NCBI GenBank assembly: GCA_044353505.1
Contig: JBILBU010000007.1
Coordinates: forward strand, 1-64,000
Length of the DNA: 64,000 bases
From: Pollutibacter sp044353505
Lineage (GTDB): Bacteria; Bacteroidota; Bacteroidia; Chitinophagales; Chitinophagaceae
Direction: 5' to 3'
Shown piece by piece: positions 1 through 9,411 of the stretch. Position 1 is the first letter of the stretch. Each line of letters begins with the position of its first letter. Made by a program: the position numbers and the translations under genes. The notes beneath the pieces are model-generated. The model was not told the DNA's origin. It made no database searches and was given only the letters and a program-made list of their open reading frames with translations.

Positions 1-18
1 CTTCGGAAACTAATCAAT

Positions 19-579
19 ATGCGTCAGACTAAAGTTGCATATCGTTACGCTAAAGCCCTCTTCGAGCTTGCTGTGCAAACAGCTAAAGTTGAAGAGGTGA
101 GGAATGACCTCATATTGGTTCGTGATGTCAAGCATAAGGACTTGAGCAATTTGCTTGTATCTCCTGTTGTCGCTGGTGAAAAGAAGATCTCAATTTTTAA
201 CGCAATTTTTTCTAAACATATCCAACCCCTTACCACATCTTTTTTTAAGCTGATCTTTGGCAAAGGCAGATCAATTGCTATCTATCCAATCATCGATTCT
301 TTTGAGGAAATGTACAGGGAGCATAAAGGAATCAAATTGGTGGAACTTACTACCGCCATTCCTGCATCTGATGAGGTAAAGGCAACCGTGAAAAAGATGC
401 TTAGCGAGAATAAAATGTTGATTGGTAAAACCATTGAATTTAAGGAGAAGACAGATCCTTCAATTCTAGGTGGAATCATCGTGCAGGTAGATGACAAACT
501 CTTTGATGCAAGCATCAAACATGATTTGCAATTCATCAAGCGTCAGTTCATTAAAAACATGTACATAAAGGACCTTTAA
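19..579 (+). CDS. atpH: ATP synthase F1 subunit delta
   Basis: This is the OSCP/delta subunit of F1Fo ATP synthase, which sits on top of F1 and ties it to the peripheral stalk. At 186 residues it has the usual family length, with an N-terminal helical bundle (about residues 1-105) and a C-terminal domain holding the conserved stretch around IGKTIEFKEK and DPSILGGIIVQVDDKLFDAS. The ATG at 19 gives the expected N-terminus (VAYRYAKALFELA). atpA follows after 36 bases, so the two are probably co-transcribed from a promoter left of the window, where atpF would be expected. The identification is secure. Confidence 0.95.
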   Translation: MRQTKVAYRYAKALFELAVQTAKVEEVRNDLILVRDVKHKDLSNLLVSPVVAGEKKISIFNAIFSKHIQPLTTSFFKLIFGKGRSIAIYPIIDSFEEMYREHKGIKLVELTTAIPASDEVKATVKKMLSENKMLIGKTIEFKEKTDPSILGGIIVQVDDKLFDASIKHDLQFIKRQFIKNMYIKDL

Positions 580-615
580 TTAATACTAAACAGATTACAT
601 TTTAAATCATCACGT

Positions 616-2193
616 ATGATAGACATTAAGCCAGATGAGATTTCAGCCATACTCCGCCAACAGCTGAGCAATTTCAACACATCAGCTGAACTTGAAGAAG
701 TGGGTACAGTGCTTCAGGTAGGTGACGGTATTGCACGTGTATATGGACTCAACAATGTTAAATCCGGAGAACTCGTTGAATTTGAAACCGGCGTTAAGGC
801 AATTGCACTAAACTTGGAAGAAGATAATGTGGGCGTGGTATTGATGGGAGAGAGTGCCAATATCAAAGAAGGTTCAAAAGTGAAACGTACTGGATTGATT
901 GCATCAATCAAAGCAGGTATGGGTCTTGTTGGACGTGTAATCAACACACTTGGTGAACCCATTGATGGTAAAGGCCCAATCCAAGGCGATCTATACGAAA
1001 TGCCTATCGAGCGTAAAGCTCCTGGTGTTATCTTTCGCGAGCCGGTTAAAGAACCGCTTCAAACCGGATTGAAAGCAATCGATGCCATGATTCCGATTGG
1101 ACGTGGACAAAGAGAGTTGATTATTGGTGACCGTCAAACGGGTAAGACTGCCATTGCAATCGATACCATCATCAATCAAAAAGAATTTTTTAAAGCAGGA
1201 AAGCCTGTATACTGCATCTATGTTGCTATTGGGCAAAAGGCCTCAACCATTGCTGGTGTAATGAAGACATTGGAAGAAAATGGTGCGATGGAGTATACCA
1301 TCATCGTTGCTGCTCCAGCAGCAGATCCTGCACCGCTTCAGTTCTATGCGCCATTTGCTGGTGCTGCGATTGGTGAGTTTCTTCGCGATACAGGAAATGC
1401 AGCGTTGATCGTTTATGATGACCTTTCAAAACAGGCTGTAGCCTACCGTGAGGTATCTCTTCTTCTCCGCAGACCTCCTGGACGTGAAGCATACCCTGGT
1501 GATGTATTCTACCTGCATAGTCGTTTGCTTGAAAGAGCAGCAAAAGTAATCAGCAAGGATGAAGTAGCGAGAAAAATGAATGACCTTCCTGATTCTATCA
1601 AGCACCTCGTTAAAGGTGGTGGATCGTTGACAGCACTTCCAATCATCGAAACACAAGCGGGTGACGTATCAGCATATATTCCAACGAACGTGATCTCCAT
1701 TACGGATGGTCAGATCTTCCTTGAGTCAAACCTCTTTAATGCTGGTATTCGTCCTGCCATTAACGTGGGTATCTCGGTAAGTCGTGTTGGTGGAAATGCA
1801 CAGATCAAGTCAATGAAAAAAGTATCTGGTACCCTAAAACTTGATCAAGCACTGTACCGTGAGCTTGAAGCGTTCTCCAAATTTGGTGGCGATCTTGATG
1901 CAGCAACCAAATCTGTAATTGATAAAGGTGCCCGTAACGTTGAAATCCTGAAACAAGGCCAATATCAGCCTACATCCGTAGAAAAACAAGTGGCCATCAT
2001 CTACCTTGGTACACAAGGCTTGTTGAAGGATGTACCTGTAAGATTGGTAAAGGATTTTGAAGAAACATTCCTTTTCGAAATGGAGCAAAAACATCCTGAA
2101 ATACTTGCCGAATTCAAGAAGGGTAATCTTCCTGAGGATGGTCTCAAGACCATGGTGGAGTTTGCTAAAGGGCTAATGACTCAATTTAAATAG
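616..2193 (+). CDS. atpA: ATP synthase F1 subunit alpha
   Basis: This is the non-catalytic nucleotide-binding alpha subunit of F1 ATP synthase. It is 525 residues long, with a beta-barrel N-terminal domain, a P-loop GDRQTGKT near residues 171-178, and the conserved segment with YDDLSKQAVAYR and RRPPGREAYPGDVFYLHSR. It is complete. It is not followed by atpG, which commonly comes next. Instead a strong terminator and an ABC transporter follow. The catalytic beta subunit gene lies about 49 kb away in this window, so the complex is encoded at separate loci. Confidence 0.98.
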   Translation: MIDIKPDEISAILRQQLSNFNTSAELEEVGTVLQVGDGIARVYGLNNVKSGELVEFETGVKAIALNLEEDNVGVVLMGESANIKEGSKVKRTGLIASIKAGMGLVGRVINTLGEPIDGKGPIQGDLYEMPIERKAPGVIFREPVKEPLQTGLKAIDAMIPIGRGQRELIIGDRQTGKTAIAIDTIINQKEFFKAGKPVYCIYVAIGQKASTIAGVMKTLEENGAMEYTIIVAAPAADPAPLQFYAPFAGAAIGEFLRDTGNAALIVYDDLSKQAVAYREVSLLLRRPPGREAYPGDVFYLHSRLLERAAKVISKDEVARKMNDLPDSIKHLVKGGGSLTALPIIETQAGDVSAYIPTNVISITDGQIFLESNLFNAGIRPAINVGISVSRVGGNAQIKSMKKVSGTLKLDQALYRELEAFSKFGGDLDAATKSVIDKGARNVEILKQGQYQPTSVEKQVAIIYLGTQGLLKDVPVRLVKDFEETFLFEMEQKHPEILAEFKKGNLPEDGLKTMVEFAKGLMTQFK

Positions 2194-2217
2194 CAATAAT
2201 ATTACAACCTATACAAG

Positions 2218-2246
2218 ATCCGGATTCATCAATCCGGATTTTTTTT
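2218..2246 (+). terminator. Rho-independent terminator after atpA
   Basis: A perfect 9-bp stem (ATCCGGATT at 2218-2226 and AATCCGGAT at 2231-2239) with a CATC loop is followed by a run of T. It lies 25 bases after the atpA stop codon and should end the atp transcript here, separating it from the ABC transporter genes. Confidence 0.9.
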
Positions 2247-2308
2247 ATAATTAACTCAACAATTCAAACAACCATGAATTAATTGATGTTAAATAAAAAA
2301 CGATAACC

Positions 2309-3220
2309 TTGCTCCTCCAAGTAAATAATTTATCTAAACATTTCGGTGGCTTTGTAGCAGTGGATGACCTTTCATTTTCAGTCAAAGAAGGAGAGGTGTA
2401 CGGATTCCTTGGTCAAAATGGTGCAGGGAAGTCCACCACCATCCGAATGCTCTTGTCCTTGATTAAACCGACACAGGGCGAAATCAACATATTCGGTTTT
2501 TCGATAGATAAACATAGGGAGAAGATATTAGAGCGTGTTGGCGCAGTAGTGGAGAGGCCTGATTTATACCGCTACCTTACCGGATTCGAAAACCTTAACC
2601 TCTTCGCCAAGTTGAGTGGTAAAAAGATTTCAAAGCAAGATGTCATGAACTGCCTTGGTGTTGTGGGGCTAGAAAAACGTGCTCACGATCATGTTAGGGT
2701 TTACTCGCAAGGCATGAAACAGCGACTTGGAATAGCAGTGGCCCTAGTTCATGATCCTTCCCTAATCATCCTCGATGAGCCTACCAACGGATTGGATCCT
2801 CAAGGGATTGCTGATATTCGGAATCTTATCTTGAAGCTGAGTAGAGAACAGAACAAAACGGTACTGGTGTCATCACATTTGCTTTCTGAAATAGAACAGG
2901 TTGCCGATAGCATGCTCATCATCAACAAGGGCAAGAAGGTGGTTGAAGGAAACGTAAGGCAACTGCTCAATCCTGAAATTGTGCAGTTGGAAATCATAGC
3001 CACTTCAAACGAACGGGCCATGGAAGCAATAGCCACATCAGCCTGGGCTGGTGGACTCAAGGTTTCAACAGCGCGACATATTGTATTGGAAACAAGTGCA
3101 TCTTCAGTTCCCGAATTAACAAAGTATCTGGTTGAACACAACATCGGAGTATTAAGCCTGCGTGCAGTCAACTCCCTTGAAGCATATTTTCTTTCATTAA
3201 CATCCGGCAATGAAGTTTAG
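2309..3220 (+). CDS. ABC transporter ATP-binding protein (ABC-2 type exporter)
   Basis: This is the ATPase of an ABC-2 type exporter. In 303 residues it shows Walker A GQNGAGKS (about 35-42), signature SQGMKQRLG (about 133-141), Walker B LIILDEPTNGLD (about 152-163) and the H-loop SSHLLSEIEQ. The C-terminal third resembles the extra domain of the CcmA/GldA-like group. The start is a TTG at 2309, because the frame has a stop at 2294-2296 and no ATG before the conserved Walker A region. It overlaps the permease gene by 11 bases. GldA of gliding bacteria is a relative, but nothing here shows a gliding role. The substrate is unknown. Confidence 0.9.
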   Translation: MLLQVNNLSKHFGGFVAVDDLSFSVKEGEVYGFLGQNGAGKSTTIRMLLSLIKPTQGEINIFGFSIDKHREKILERVGAVVERPDLYRYLTGFENLNLFAKLSGKKISKQDVMNCLGVVGLEKRAHDHVRVYSQGMKQRLGIAVALVHDPSLIILDEPTNGLDPQGIADIRNLILKLSREQNKTVLVSSHLLSEIEQVADSMLIINKGKKVVEGNVRQLLNPEIVQLEIIATSNERAMEAIATSAWAGGLKVSTARHIVLETSASSVPELTKYLVEHNIGVLSLRAVNSLEAYFLSLTSGNEV

Positions 3221-4091
3221 CAATATTGTAGATATCGAACTGTATAAGATATTCCGTAAGCCACGGACCTATATTGCTTTTGGCGCAGTAGCTGCAATCG
3301 TAGGCCTTATACAACTTGGCTTTTATGCAGATGGAGAAAGCTATATGAAGTTTGGTATGCAAACGCTTTCTGATTCTTTTGACGTAAGTGGAAATATTTT
3401 GAATGGATACCTCATGGCCTTCATCATTCTTCAAACATTATTGGTTCATGTACCCCTGCTTATTGCTTTGGTTGCCGGTGATATGATTTCTGGAGAAGCG
3501 AATCAAGGAACCTTGCGTTTGCTGCTTACTAAACCAGTAAGCAGAAATCATATGATACTGGGGAAGTTCACTGCATCTGCCATCTATACACTGGCGCTTC
3601 TCATCTGGATGGCCATTTGGGCACTTGGCATTTCAATGTTGATATTTGGACTAGACGATATGCTCATCCTGAAAAGCGAATCAGTAACTCAAATATTATC
3701 CACAGATGTCTTGTGGCGCTATGTTGCAGCATTTGCGTTTGCATCACTAGCAATGCTCACGGTTTCTGCGCTCAGTTTTTTTCTTAGCTTGTTTGCTGAA
3801 AATTCAATCGGACCAATCATGGCAACAATGAGTATCATCATTGTATTCACCATTCTTAATGCGCTTGATCTGCCTATTTTCAACCTCATTAAGCCCTACT
3901 TGTTCACTACGCAGATGTTGGGGTGGAAGGGATTCTTTGATGTACAGATTAATGAAAATAATGAGCAAATTGTAGGCTCTGTTGAAAATCTGCCTGCAGT
4001 ATTATTTTCTGCTGGAGTGTTGTTGCTGCATATTGTTGGATTCCTTGTTGCTTCAATGGTTATTTTCAAGAGGAAGGATATCTTATCGTAG
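3210..4091 (+). CDS. ABC-2 type transporter permease
   Basis: This is the membrane partner of the preceding ATPase. It has 293 residues with about six hydrophobic spans, a large loop after the first span, and the ABC-2 permease element GDMISGEANQGTLRLLLTKPVSR around residues 90-112. The start overlaps the end of the ATPase gene, so the two are translationally coupled. The last residues (FKRKDIL) are typical of this family. The transported compound cannot be told from sequence. Confidence 0.88.
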   Translation: MKFSNIVDIELYKIFRKPRTYIAFGAVAAIVGLIQLGFYADGESYMKFGMQTLSDSFDVSGNILNGYLMAFIILQTLLVHVPLLIALVAGDMISGEANQGTLRLLLTKPVSRNHMILGKFTASAIYTLALLIWMAIWALGISMLIFGLDDMLILKSESVTQILSTDVLWRYVAAFAFASLAMLTVSALSFFLSLFAENSIGPIMATMSIIIVFTILNALDLPIFNLIKPYLFTTQMLGWKGFFDVQINENNEQIVGSVENLPAVLFSAGVLLLHIVGFLVASMVIFKRKDILS

Positions 4092-4128
4092 CATACGCTG
4101 CAATACAATATCCCTCCCCCTGATGAAT

Positions 4129-7100
4129 TTATTGAAAGCGCATCCAATCAATGCCCACTTGTTTTCCATCCCCACCCAGCACGATAAAAAACAAATTGTG
4201 CTGTCCGCCCTCATGGCTAAGTGGAACCTGAACCTGCCTTAGCTTATAATGGTCGCCTGTATTGGGAATATTGATTAGGGCAATCTCTTTTCCTTTGAGT
4301 GAATCAGTTCGAACCGACAACTTCATGTCAGCCGTTTCTGCACCTAGAAAAGCACTAAGGCTGCGAAGGCCTGTTAGGTCAATCTCATTGTAGCGAAGGA
4401 ATGATCGATGTTTGAGGTGTGTGATGCCGTCCCATTCCGACTGCGGATTATATTTCTTGTCAGCTTCTTCTGCCTGTAACAGTGATGGCCTTAGGATAAG
4501 CGTTTTCTTTGTTGAAAGCGGACTTGCTGCCCCTCCTTTGTCGGTGTAGGAAACAGTAATCAAATAGCGTCCGGTATTGGGCTTTCCAACATGCTCTTTC
4601 AATTGAAGGCGACCTGCTGCAGGAAGAACCTGAGGATCTTTTTGGGTTGTAAGCGAAAGGATATATTTTACCATTTCTGATGCATCTTCTCTTGTTAGCT
4701 GAGGATGAGCAGACATAGCCCTATCGTTGCCCCAATTTCCATTACCACCAGTAATGATTTTATTGGCGAGTTTACTCACTGCGGTTTTATCTCCTGCATA
4801 TCGTTCAGATATCTTAAGAAAGGAAGGGCCAACAGTAACTGCTTCTGTCTGGTGACAGGTGTTGCAGTCGCTACCCGCAATAAGTGCCTTACCCAGATTG
4901 AAGTTTTCGTCAATCTGTTGGTGTCCTATAACTGAACTGGATACCGCAATTTTTGGAATATAGTTCAACGTTATTTTCAGTTTAGTGCTATCGATTGTTT
5001 TATCCTCTTTATCCTGAACTGTAACCTGGTAATCAAAGGGAAGGGATTTGTCAAAAAAGAAGGTTCGATTATTTTTGGTATCAATCGTTATCTCAGGTGT
5101 TGTGTTACCAACTTTTATTTCAACAGTATCCGTACTGCTAAGTCCTGCTTTGTCAGTTACTTTTAATATCACCTTGTGCACCCCGTTTTTCTTAAACGTA
5201 TATATTGACTGTGATTCCTTTGAGATAGTGCTACCATCGATTGTCCAATCGTATGTTATTGCGTCGTCATCGAGATCCCGACTTTTATTTCCACTAAGAT
5301 TAACCTCGTAAGGGATACTGCCAATCGTATCATTTGTTGTGATGATTGCTTCGGGAGCCCTGTTTCCGGCATTGTAATCAATCCTTACCAATCTTGCATC
5401 CTCATTGTCGATTCCATAAATTGATCCGTATTCCAAAACATACATTCTGCCATCAGGAGCTATTTCCATATCAACCGGTCTGCGGAAATCTCCATTGGTT
5501 TGCATGAATGGTTCTATTCGATCAAAGTTCTGTTGTTCATCTAGTCGAACTGCAAAAACCCAGTTTCTCATCCAGTCATACACAAATAATGCCTTATCAA
5601 AATATGCGGGTAATCTATTTTCGTTTTTGAGTTCTTGATTAAAATGATAAACCGGTCCACCCATTGCACAACGTGAGCCTGACCCCAGTATTGGAAATTC
5701 TTTGGAACCACTATAAGGATACCAAATCATCGCAGGTATTGGCGGCGGTAGTTTTTTTAGTCCAGTGTTATTGGGCGACTCATTAATGGGGGCGTTGACA
5801 TCAAACAACGCGCCAACTGCTTTGGTGGTAAAGTTAGAGTCGTGGTAGGCCTTGTTATCGCCTACGAAGTAGGGCCAGCCATAGTTTCCAGCTTTTTTGG
5901 CTTGGTTAAATTCATCATAACCTCTAGGTCCATGATCAGCATCATCACCAGCATCTGGACCTACCTCTCCCCAATATAAAATTGAGGTTTCCATATCAAC
6001 TGATATTCTGTAAGGATTTCTACATCCCATTACATAAATCTCTGGCTTGGTATCTGCCGTTCCTTTTGGAAAAAGATTTCCTTCAGGGATGGTATATGTT
6101 CCATTGGCTTCAGGATGAATCCTTAGAATTTTACCTCGCAAGTCATTGGTGTTTGCTGAGGATCGCTGAGCGTCAAATGTTATTCTTTCTTTTCCTTCGT
6201 CAATTGGTGAGTAGCCATCTGATCCAAATGGCACGGTGTTGTCTCCTGTTGAAATATATAGGTTGCCGTATTTGTCCCATGCCATTGAACCACCGGTATG
6301 AGCACTTACTTCAGCTTCAATCGGAATTTGGAGAATAATTTTTTCTGATGTGGTATCAAGGGTATTCCCCTTGAGCGTAAACCTGGAAATATTTTGATGC
6401 AGTTGTTCTTTGGTAGAGCTACTATAAAAAACATAGAGCTGATTGTTATTTTTGAAATCAGGATCTAGGGTTACGCCTATAAGTCCGTTTAAATATTTGT
6501 CTACTCCTTTTGCAGGAAAATCACGCAGCAAGCTTGATTTGTTTGTAGTAGGGTCATACATATAAAATTTACCTGCTCTCTCTGTGTAAAACACCCTACC
6601 ATCTTCAGCTACGATGAGTTCCATGGGTTCATTCAGGTCGTTTGCAAGAATGGTTTTGGTGAAACGATTATCCTCAGGAGCTTTCACGGAGTATGACTTT
6701 GAATAATCGAGAAATCCATTGGCCATCACGGATTGAATACCGCCCAATACATGTTGCAAAAAGACTTGATCTAAAAAGGATTCATCGTTATGGCCACCGC
6801 CAGTATAAAATGCCTTTCCTCCGTCATAGTCGTGGTACCAAGCTATTGGATGGCTATCTCCCATATCACCGCCCTCATAGGTACTTTCATCTAGGGATGC
6901 GATCACTTTTATTCCTGCGTATAAGCTCTTGTAATTATACCATTCATCAAACCTGTTCCATACTTTTGGAAGATGTTTGGTGGAAGGATGAGTTGAATCA
7001 GCAATAATGATGTCTGCATGTTGCTGCTGTGGATGGCCTGCAAAATAAGCACCAACCAAATTGTTATACCATGGCCACTCATATTCTGTATCTGCAGCAG

Positions 7101-7476
7101 CATGGATTCCAACAAAGCCTCCACCTGCCTGAATGTACCTTTCAAATGCAACTTGTTGATCTGCATTGAGTACATTTTGAGTAGTGTTCAAGAATACCAC
7201 CGCGCTATACGTTGAAAGATGTTGATCGTCAAATGATGATGCATCTTCTGTGGTATCAACCTCAAAGCCGTTTTCTTTTCCTAGTTTATAGAGGGCGTCA
7301 GCTCCAGCACGAATTGATTCATGACGAAAACCCTTGGTTTTTGAGAACACCAAGATCTTTGAAGATTTCAGTTCAACTTTTTCGTTGAGTGGAGACGATT
7401 GATTGCAAGAAAGAATCAATGTCATTAGAATCGCGTAGATGAGGCTGCTAAAATAGGGTTTGAAATTAGAAGACAT
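4129..7476 (-). CDS. ThuA - PQQ-type sugar dehydrogenase - PKD - cytochrome c fusion lipoprotein
   Basis: This is a large multidomain exported protein of 1115 residues when started at the ATG at 7476. That start gives a lipoprotein signal (lipobox LILSC, Cys24); an ATG 36 bases upstream would push the signal inwards. In order it has a ThuA-like domain (about 40-250, with FSKTKGFRH and GIHAAADTEYEWPWY), a glucose/sorbosone dehydrogenase beta-propeller (about 270-720), a PKD domain (about 740-815), a class I cytochrome c with CNTCH at 871-875 and a likely Met ligand in RAMSAHP, and a C-terminal beta domain resembling a carbohydrate-binding module. By family knowledge it would oxidise sugars and pass electrons to its own haem. 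The substrate is not known. It is divergent from the esterase gene. Confidence 0.85.
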   Translation of the reverse strand: MSSNFKPYFSSLIYAILMTLILSCNQSSPLNEKVELKSSKILVFSKTKGFRHESIRAGADALYKLGKENGFEVDTTEDASSFDDQHLSTYSAVVFLNTTQNVLNADQQVAFERYIQAGGGFVGIHAAADTEYEWPWYNNLVGAYFAGHPQQQHADIIIADSTHPSTKHLPKVWNRFDEWYNYKSLYAGIKVIASLDESTYEGGDMGDSHPIAWYHDYDGGKAFYTGGGHNDESFLDQVFLQHVLGGIQSVMANGFLDYSKSYSVKAPEDNRFTKTILANDLNEPMELIVAEDGRVFYTERAGKFYMYDPTTNKSSLLRDFPAKGVDKYLNGLIGVTLDPDFKNNNQLYVFYSSSTKEQLHQNISRFTLKGNTLDTTSEKIILQIPIEAEVSAHTGGSMAWDKYGNLYISTGDNTVPFGSDGYSPIDEGKERITFDAQRSSANTNDLRGKILRIHPEANGTYTIPEGNLFPKGTADTKPEIYVMGCRNPYRISVDMETSILYWGEVGPDAGDDADHGPRGYDEFNQAKKAGNYGWPYFVGDNKAYHDSNFTTKAVGALFDVNAPINESPNNTGLKKLPPPIPAMIWYPYSGSKEFPILGSGSRCAMGGPVYHFNQELKNENRLPAYFDKALFVYDWMRNWVFAVRLDEQQNFDRIEPFMQTNGDFRRPVDMEIAPDGRMYVLEYGSIYGIDNEDARLVRIDYNAGNRAPEAIITTNDTIGSIPYEVNLSGNKSRDLDDDAITYDWTIDGSTISKESQSIYTFKKNGVHKVILKVTDKAGLSSTDTVEIKVGNTTPEITIDTKNNRTFFFDKSLPFDYQVTVQDKEDKTIDSTKLKITLNYIPKIAVSSSVIGHQQIDENFNLGKALIAGSDCNTCHQTEAVTVGPSFLKISERYAGDKTAVSKLANKIITGGNGNWGNDRAMSAHPQLTREDASEMVKYILSLTTQKDPQVLPAAGRLQLKEHVGKPNTGRYLITVSYTDKGGAASPLSTKKTLILRPSLLQAEEADKKYNPQSEWDGITHLKHRSFLRYNEIDLTGLRSLSAFLGAETADMKLSVRTDSLKGKEIALINIPNTGDHYKLRQVQVPLSHEGGQHNLFFIVLGGDGKQVGIDWMRFQ

Positions 7477-7583
7477 AAATGGTAGTCTGATGGTGATTAA
7501 ATGAGCGCTCAATATAATGAAAATTTCAGGGTGAATTGACGATGAATCCGGTTCCGTTCAATAAAATCCCTATTTTCATCATC

Positions 7584-7591
7584 TAAATTTT
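7584..7591 (+). promoter_or_regulatory. Possible -7 element, esterase gene
   Basis: TAAATTTT fits the Bacteroidota -7 pattern TAnnTTTG except for the last base and lies 6 bases before the ATG at 7598. No clear TTTG -33 box was found. It is weak alone and is listed because the same spacing recurs at other genes in the window. Confidence 0.3.
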
Positions 7592-7597
7592 AGCAAC

Positions 7598-8983
7598 ATG
7601 ACAAAAATATTTTCACTAGTTATCATCCTATCATCCATTTTTTTATCAGCATCTGCGGATGTTAGGCTGCCAGCAATTATTGGTTCTCACATGGTGTTAC
7701 AGCAACAGTCAGATGTAAAACTCTGGGGATGGTCTAGTCCTGCAGAAGGCATCACCATCAGCACAAGCTGGGATACCACAACCTATAAGATTACTGCCAC
7801 AAATGGAGCAACATGGTCTACTTCCATCAAAACTCCTGCTGCTGGCGGACCGTATACCATCACCATCAAAGGCAATAATGAAATCATCCTCAGTGATGTA
7901 TTGATTGGAGAGGTTTGGGTTTGCGGTGGGCAAAGCAATATGGAGTGGAGTGGAGATCAAAATCTCCCACAGTCTATTGCAGAAGCACCAAATGCAACCA
8001 ACAATGAGATTAGGTTTTTTTATGTTCCCAAATCTACTTCAGACAATCCTCAGGATGATGTAAGTGCACAATGGGTTGTGTGCAATCCGGAAGACATGAA
8101 GCGTTTCAGTGCAATTGGATATTTCTTTGGAAAGCAAATCAATGCCAACACTAAATTTCCAGTTGGAATGATCAACAGCAACTGGGGTGGTACTCCTGCT
8201 GAGGTGTGGACTCCCTCAGAGATTGTAAAAGCTGACGCCGCATTAAAAGCAGCAGCAAGTAAAATTACTCCTTTGGCATGGTGGCCAAATATTGAAGGCC
8301 TGGCATACAATGCAATGATCTATCCGCTGGTGAATTTTAAAATTGCAGGAGCCATTTGGTATCAGGGTGAGAGCAATGTCACCGCACACAGTACCTATAA
8401 AAAACTATTTACTGCTATGATAGATGGTTGGAGGAATGCATGGAAGAATGATTTCCCTTTCTATTTTGTACAGATTGCGCCATTCGATTATGGCAATGAC
8501 CACATCAATGCAGCCTACTTAAGAGAATCTCAAACTCAATCAGCCCTTCACCCAAAAGTAGGAATGGTTGTGGTGAGTGATCTGGTTGACAATGTTAAAG
8601 ACATTCATCCAGTAGAGAAACAATTGGTTGCCTCACGCCTCGCCAACTTTGCATTGGCTGAAACGTATGGCATAAAAGGCCTTGCTTATAAGAGTCCTGT
8701 TTATGCTTCTCATCAAATTGAAAAAGGAAAGATCAGGGTTAGTTTTGATAATGTACCAACAGTGCTCATCGCTAAAGGTGGGGCACCAACAGAATTTTAT
8801 GTTGCTGGTGCAGACAATAAATTTTTCCCAGCTGCTGCAAAAATTGATGGTAAAACTGTAGTTGTATTCAGTAAGGAAGTAAAGGATCCCGTTGCTGTTA
8901 GATTCAGCTTCAACAACACAGCAATATCCAATCTGTTTAGTGCAGAAGGATTGCCGGTGAATTTATTTAGGACGGACAAGTAG
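7598..8983 (+). CDS. Sialate O-acetylesterase family (SASA) protein
   Basis: This is a secreted carbohydrate esterase of 461 residues with an N-terminal signal peptide (hydrophobic stretch ending near SASA/DVRLP). It shows the family block GQSNMEW, whose Ser is the nucleophile, the IWYQGESN block, and DIHPVEK, which holds the probable catalytic Asp/His. Family members remove O-acetyl groups from sialic acids or other acetylated sugars in the periplasm. The exact substrate is inference. Its TAG stop codon is the first triplet of the repeat array that follows. It is convergent with the oxidoreductase gene. Confidence 0.85.
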   Translation: MTKIFSLVIILSSIFLSASADVRLPAIIGSHMVLQQQSDVKLWGWSSPAEGITISTSWDTTTYKITATNGATWSTSIKTPAAGGPYTITIKGNNEIILSDVLIGEVWVCGGQSNMEWSGDQNLPQSIAEAPNATNNEIRFFYVPKSTSDNPQDDVSAQWVVCNPEDMKRFSAIGYFFGKQINANTKFPVGMINSNWGGTPAEVWTPSEIVKADAALKAAASKITPLAWWPNIEGLAYNAMIYPLVNFKIAGAIWYQGESNVTAHSTYKKLFTAMIDGWRNAWKNDFPFYFVQIAPFDYGNDHINAAYLRESQTQSALHPKVGMVVVSDLVDNVKDIHPVEKQLVASRLANFALAETYGIKGLAYKSPVYASHQIEKGKIRVSFDNVPTVLIAKGGAPTEFYVAGADNKFFPAAAKIDGKTVVVFSKEVKDPVAVRFSFNNTAISNLFSAEGLPVNLFRTDK

Positions 8984-9106
8984 AAATACAAGGTTGAGGG
9001 AAGTTGAGGTAGTTTAAGCAGTTGAAGTAGTTGAAGGGGTTGATAGAAATACAAGGTTGAGGGAAGTTGAGGTAGTTTAAGCAGTTGAAGTAGTTGAGGG
9101 GGTTGA
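8981..9106 (+). repeat. 63-bp direct duplication inside the array
   Basis: Bases 8981-9043 and 9044-9106 are two adjacent copies of one 63-bp block (seven 9-mers), differing at one position. Each begins TAGAAATACAAGG. In the first copy this TAG is the stop codon of the esterase gene. Near identity against a degenerate background implies a recent duplication. Confidence 0.92.
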
Positions 9107-9411
9107 AGCAGTTGAAGTAGTTGAAGTAGTTGAAGCAGTTTAAGTGGTTTAAGAAATTTAATCTTCAACCCCTTCAACCCCTTCAACTGCTTCAACTGCT
9201 TCAACTGCTTCAACTACTTCAACTGCTTCAACCCCCTCAACCCCTTCAACCTCTTCAACTGCTTCAACCCTCTTCAACCCCTTCAACCCCCTCAACCCCT
9301 TCAACCCTCTTCAACCTCTTCACCCTCTTCACCCCCTTCAACCCCTTCAACCCCCTCAACTGCTTCAACCCCTTCAACCTCTTCAACCCCTTCAACTTCC
9401 CTCAACTTTTT
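8981..9411. repeat. Intergenic 9-mer repeat array with two opposed arms
   Basis: The whole gap between two convergent genes is a degenerate tandem array. The left arm (8984 to about 9150) consists of GTTGAAGnn or GTTTAAGnn units. At about 9150-9162 the array switches to CTTCAACnn units on the same strand, which run to about 9406, so the arms are inverted copies and a transcript could fold into a long imperfect hairpin. GTTGAGGGAAGTTGA occurs near the left end (8993-9007) and its complement near the right end (about 9394-9408). Open frames across it are only Leu/Gln/Lys-rich low-complexity translations. I do not regard them as genes. Confidence 0.9.

Noticed and set aside
1..18. 3' end of atpF
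   Set aside because: One frame reads a TAA at 11-13 and another a stop after position 30, but 18 bases are too few to decide whether either belongs to atpF.
8981..9411. CRISPR array
   Set aside because: There are no constant-length unique spacers between repeats, the unit is 9 bases and degenerate, the orientation flips in the middle, and no cas gene is near.
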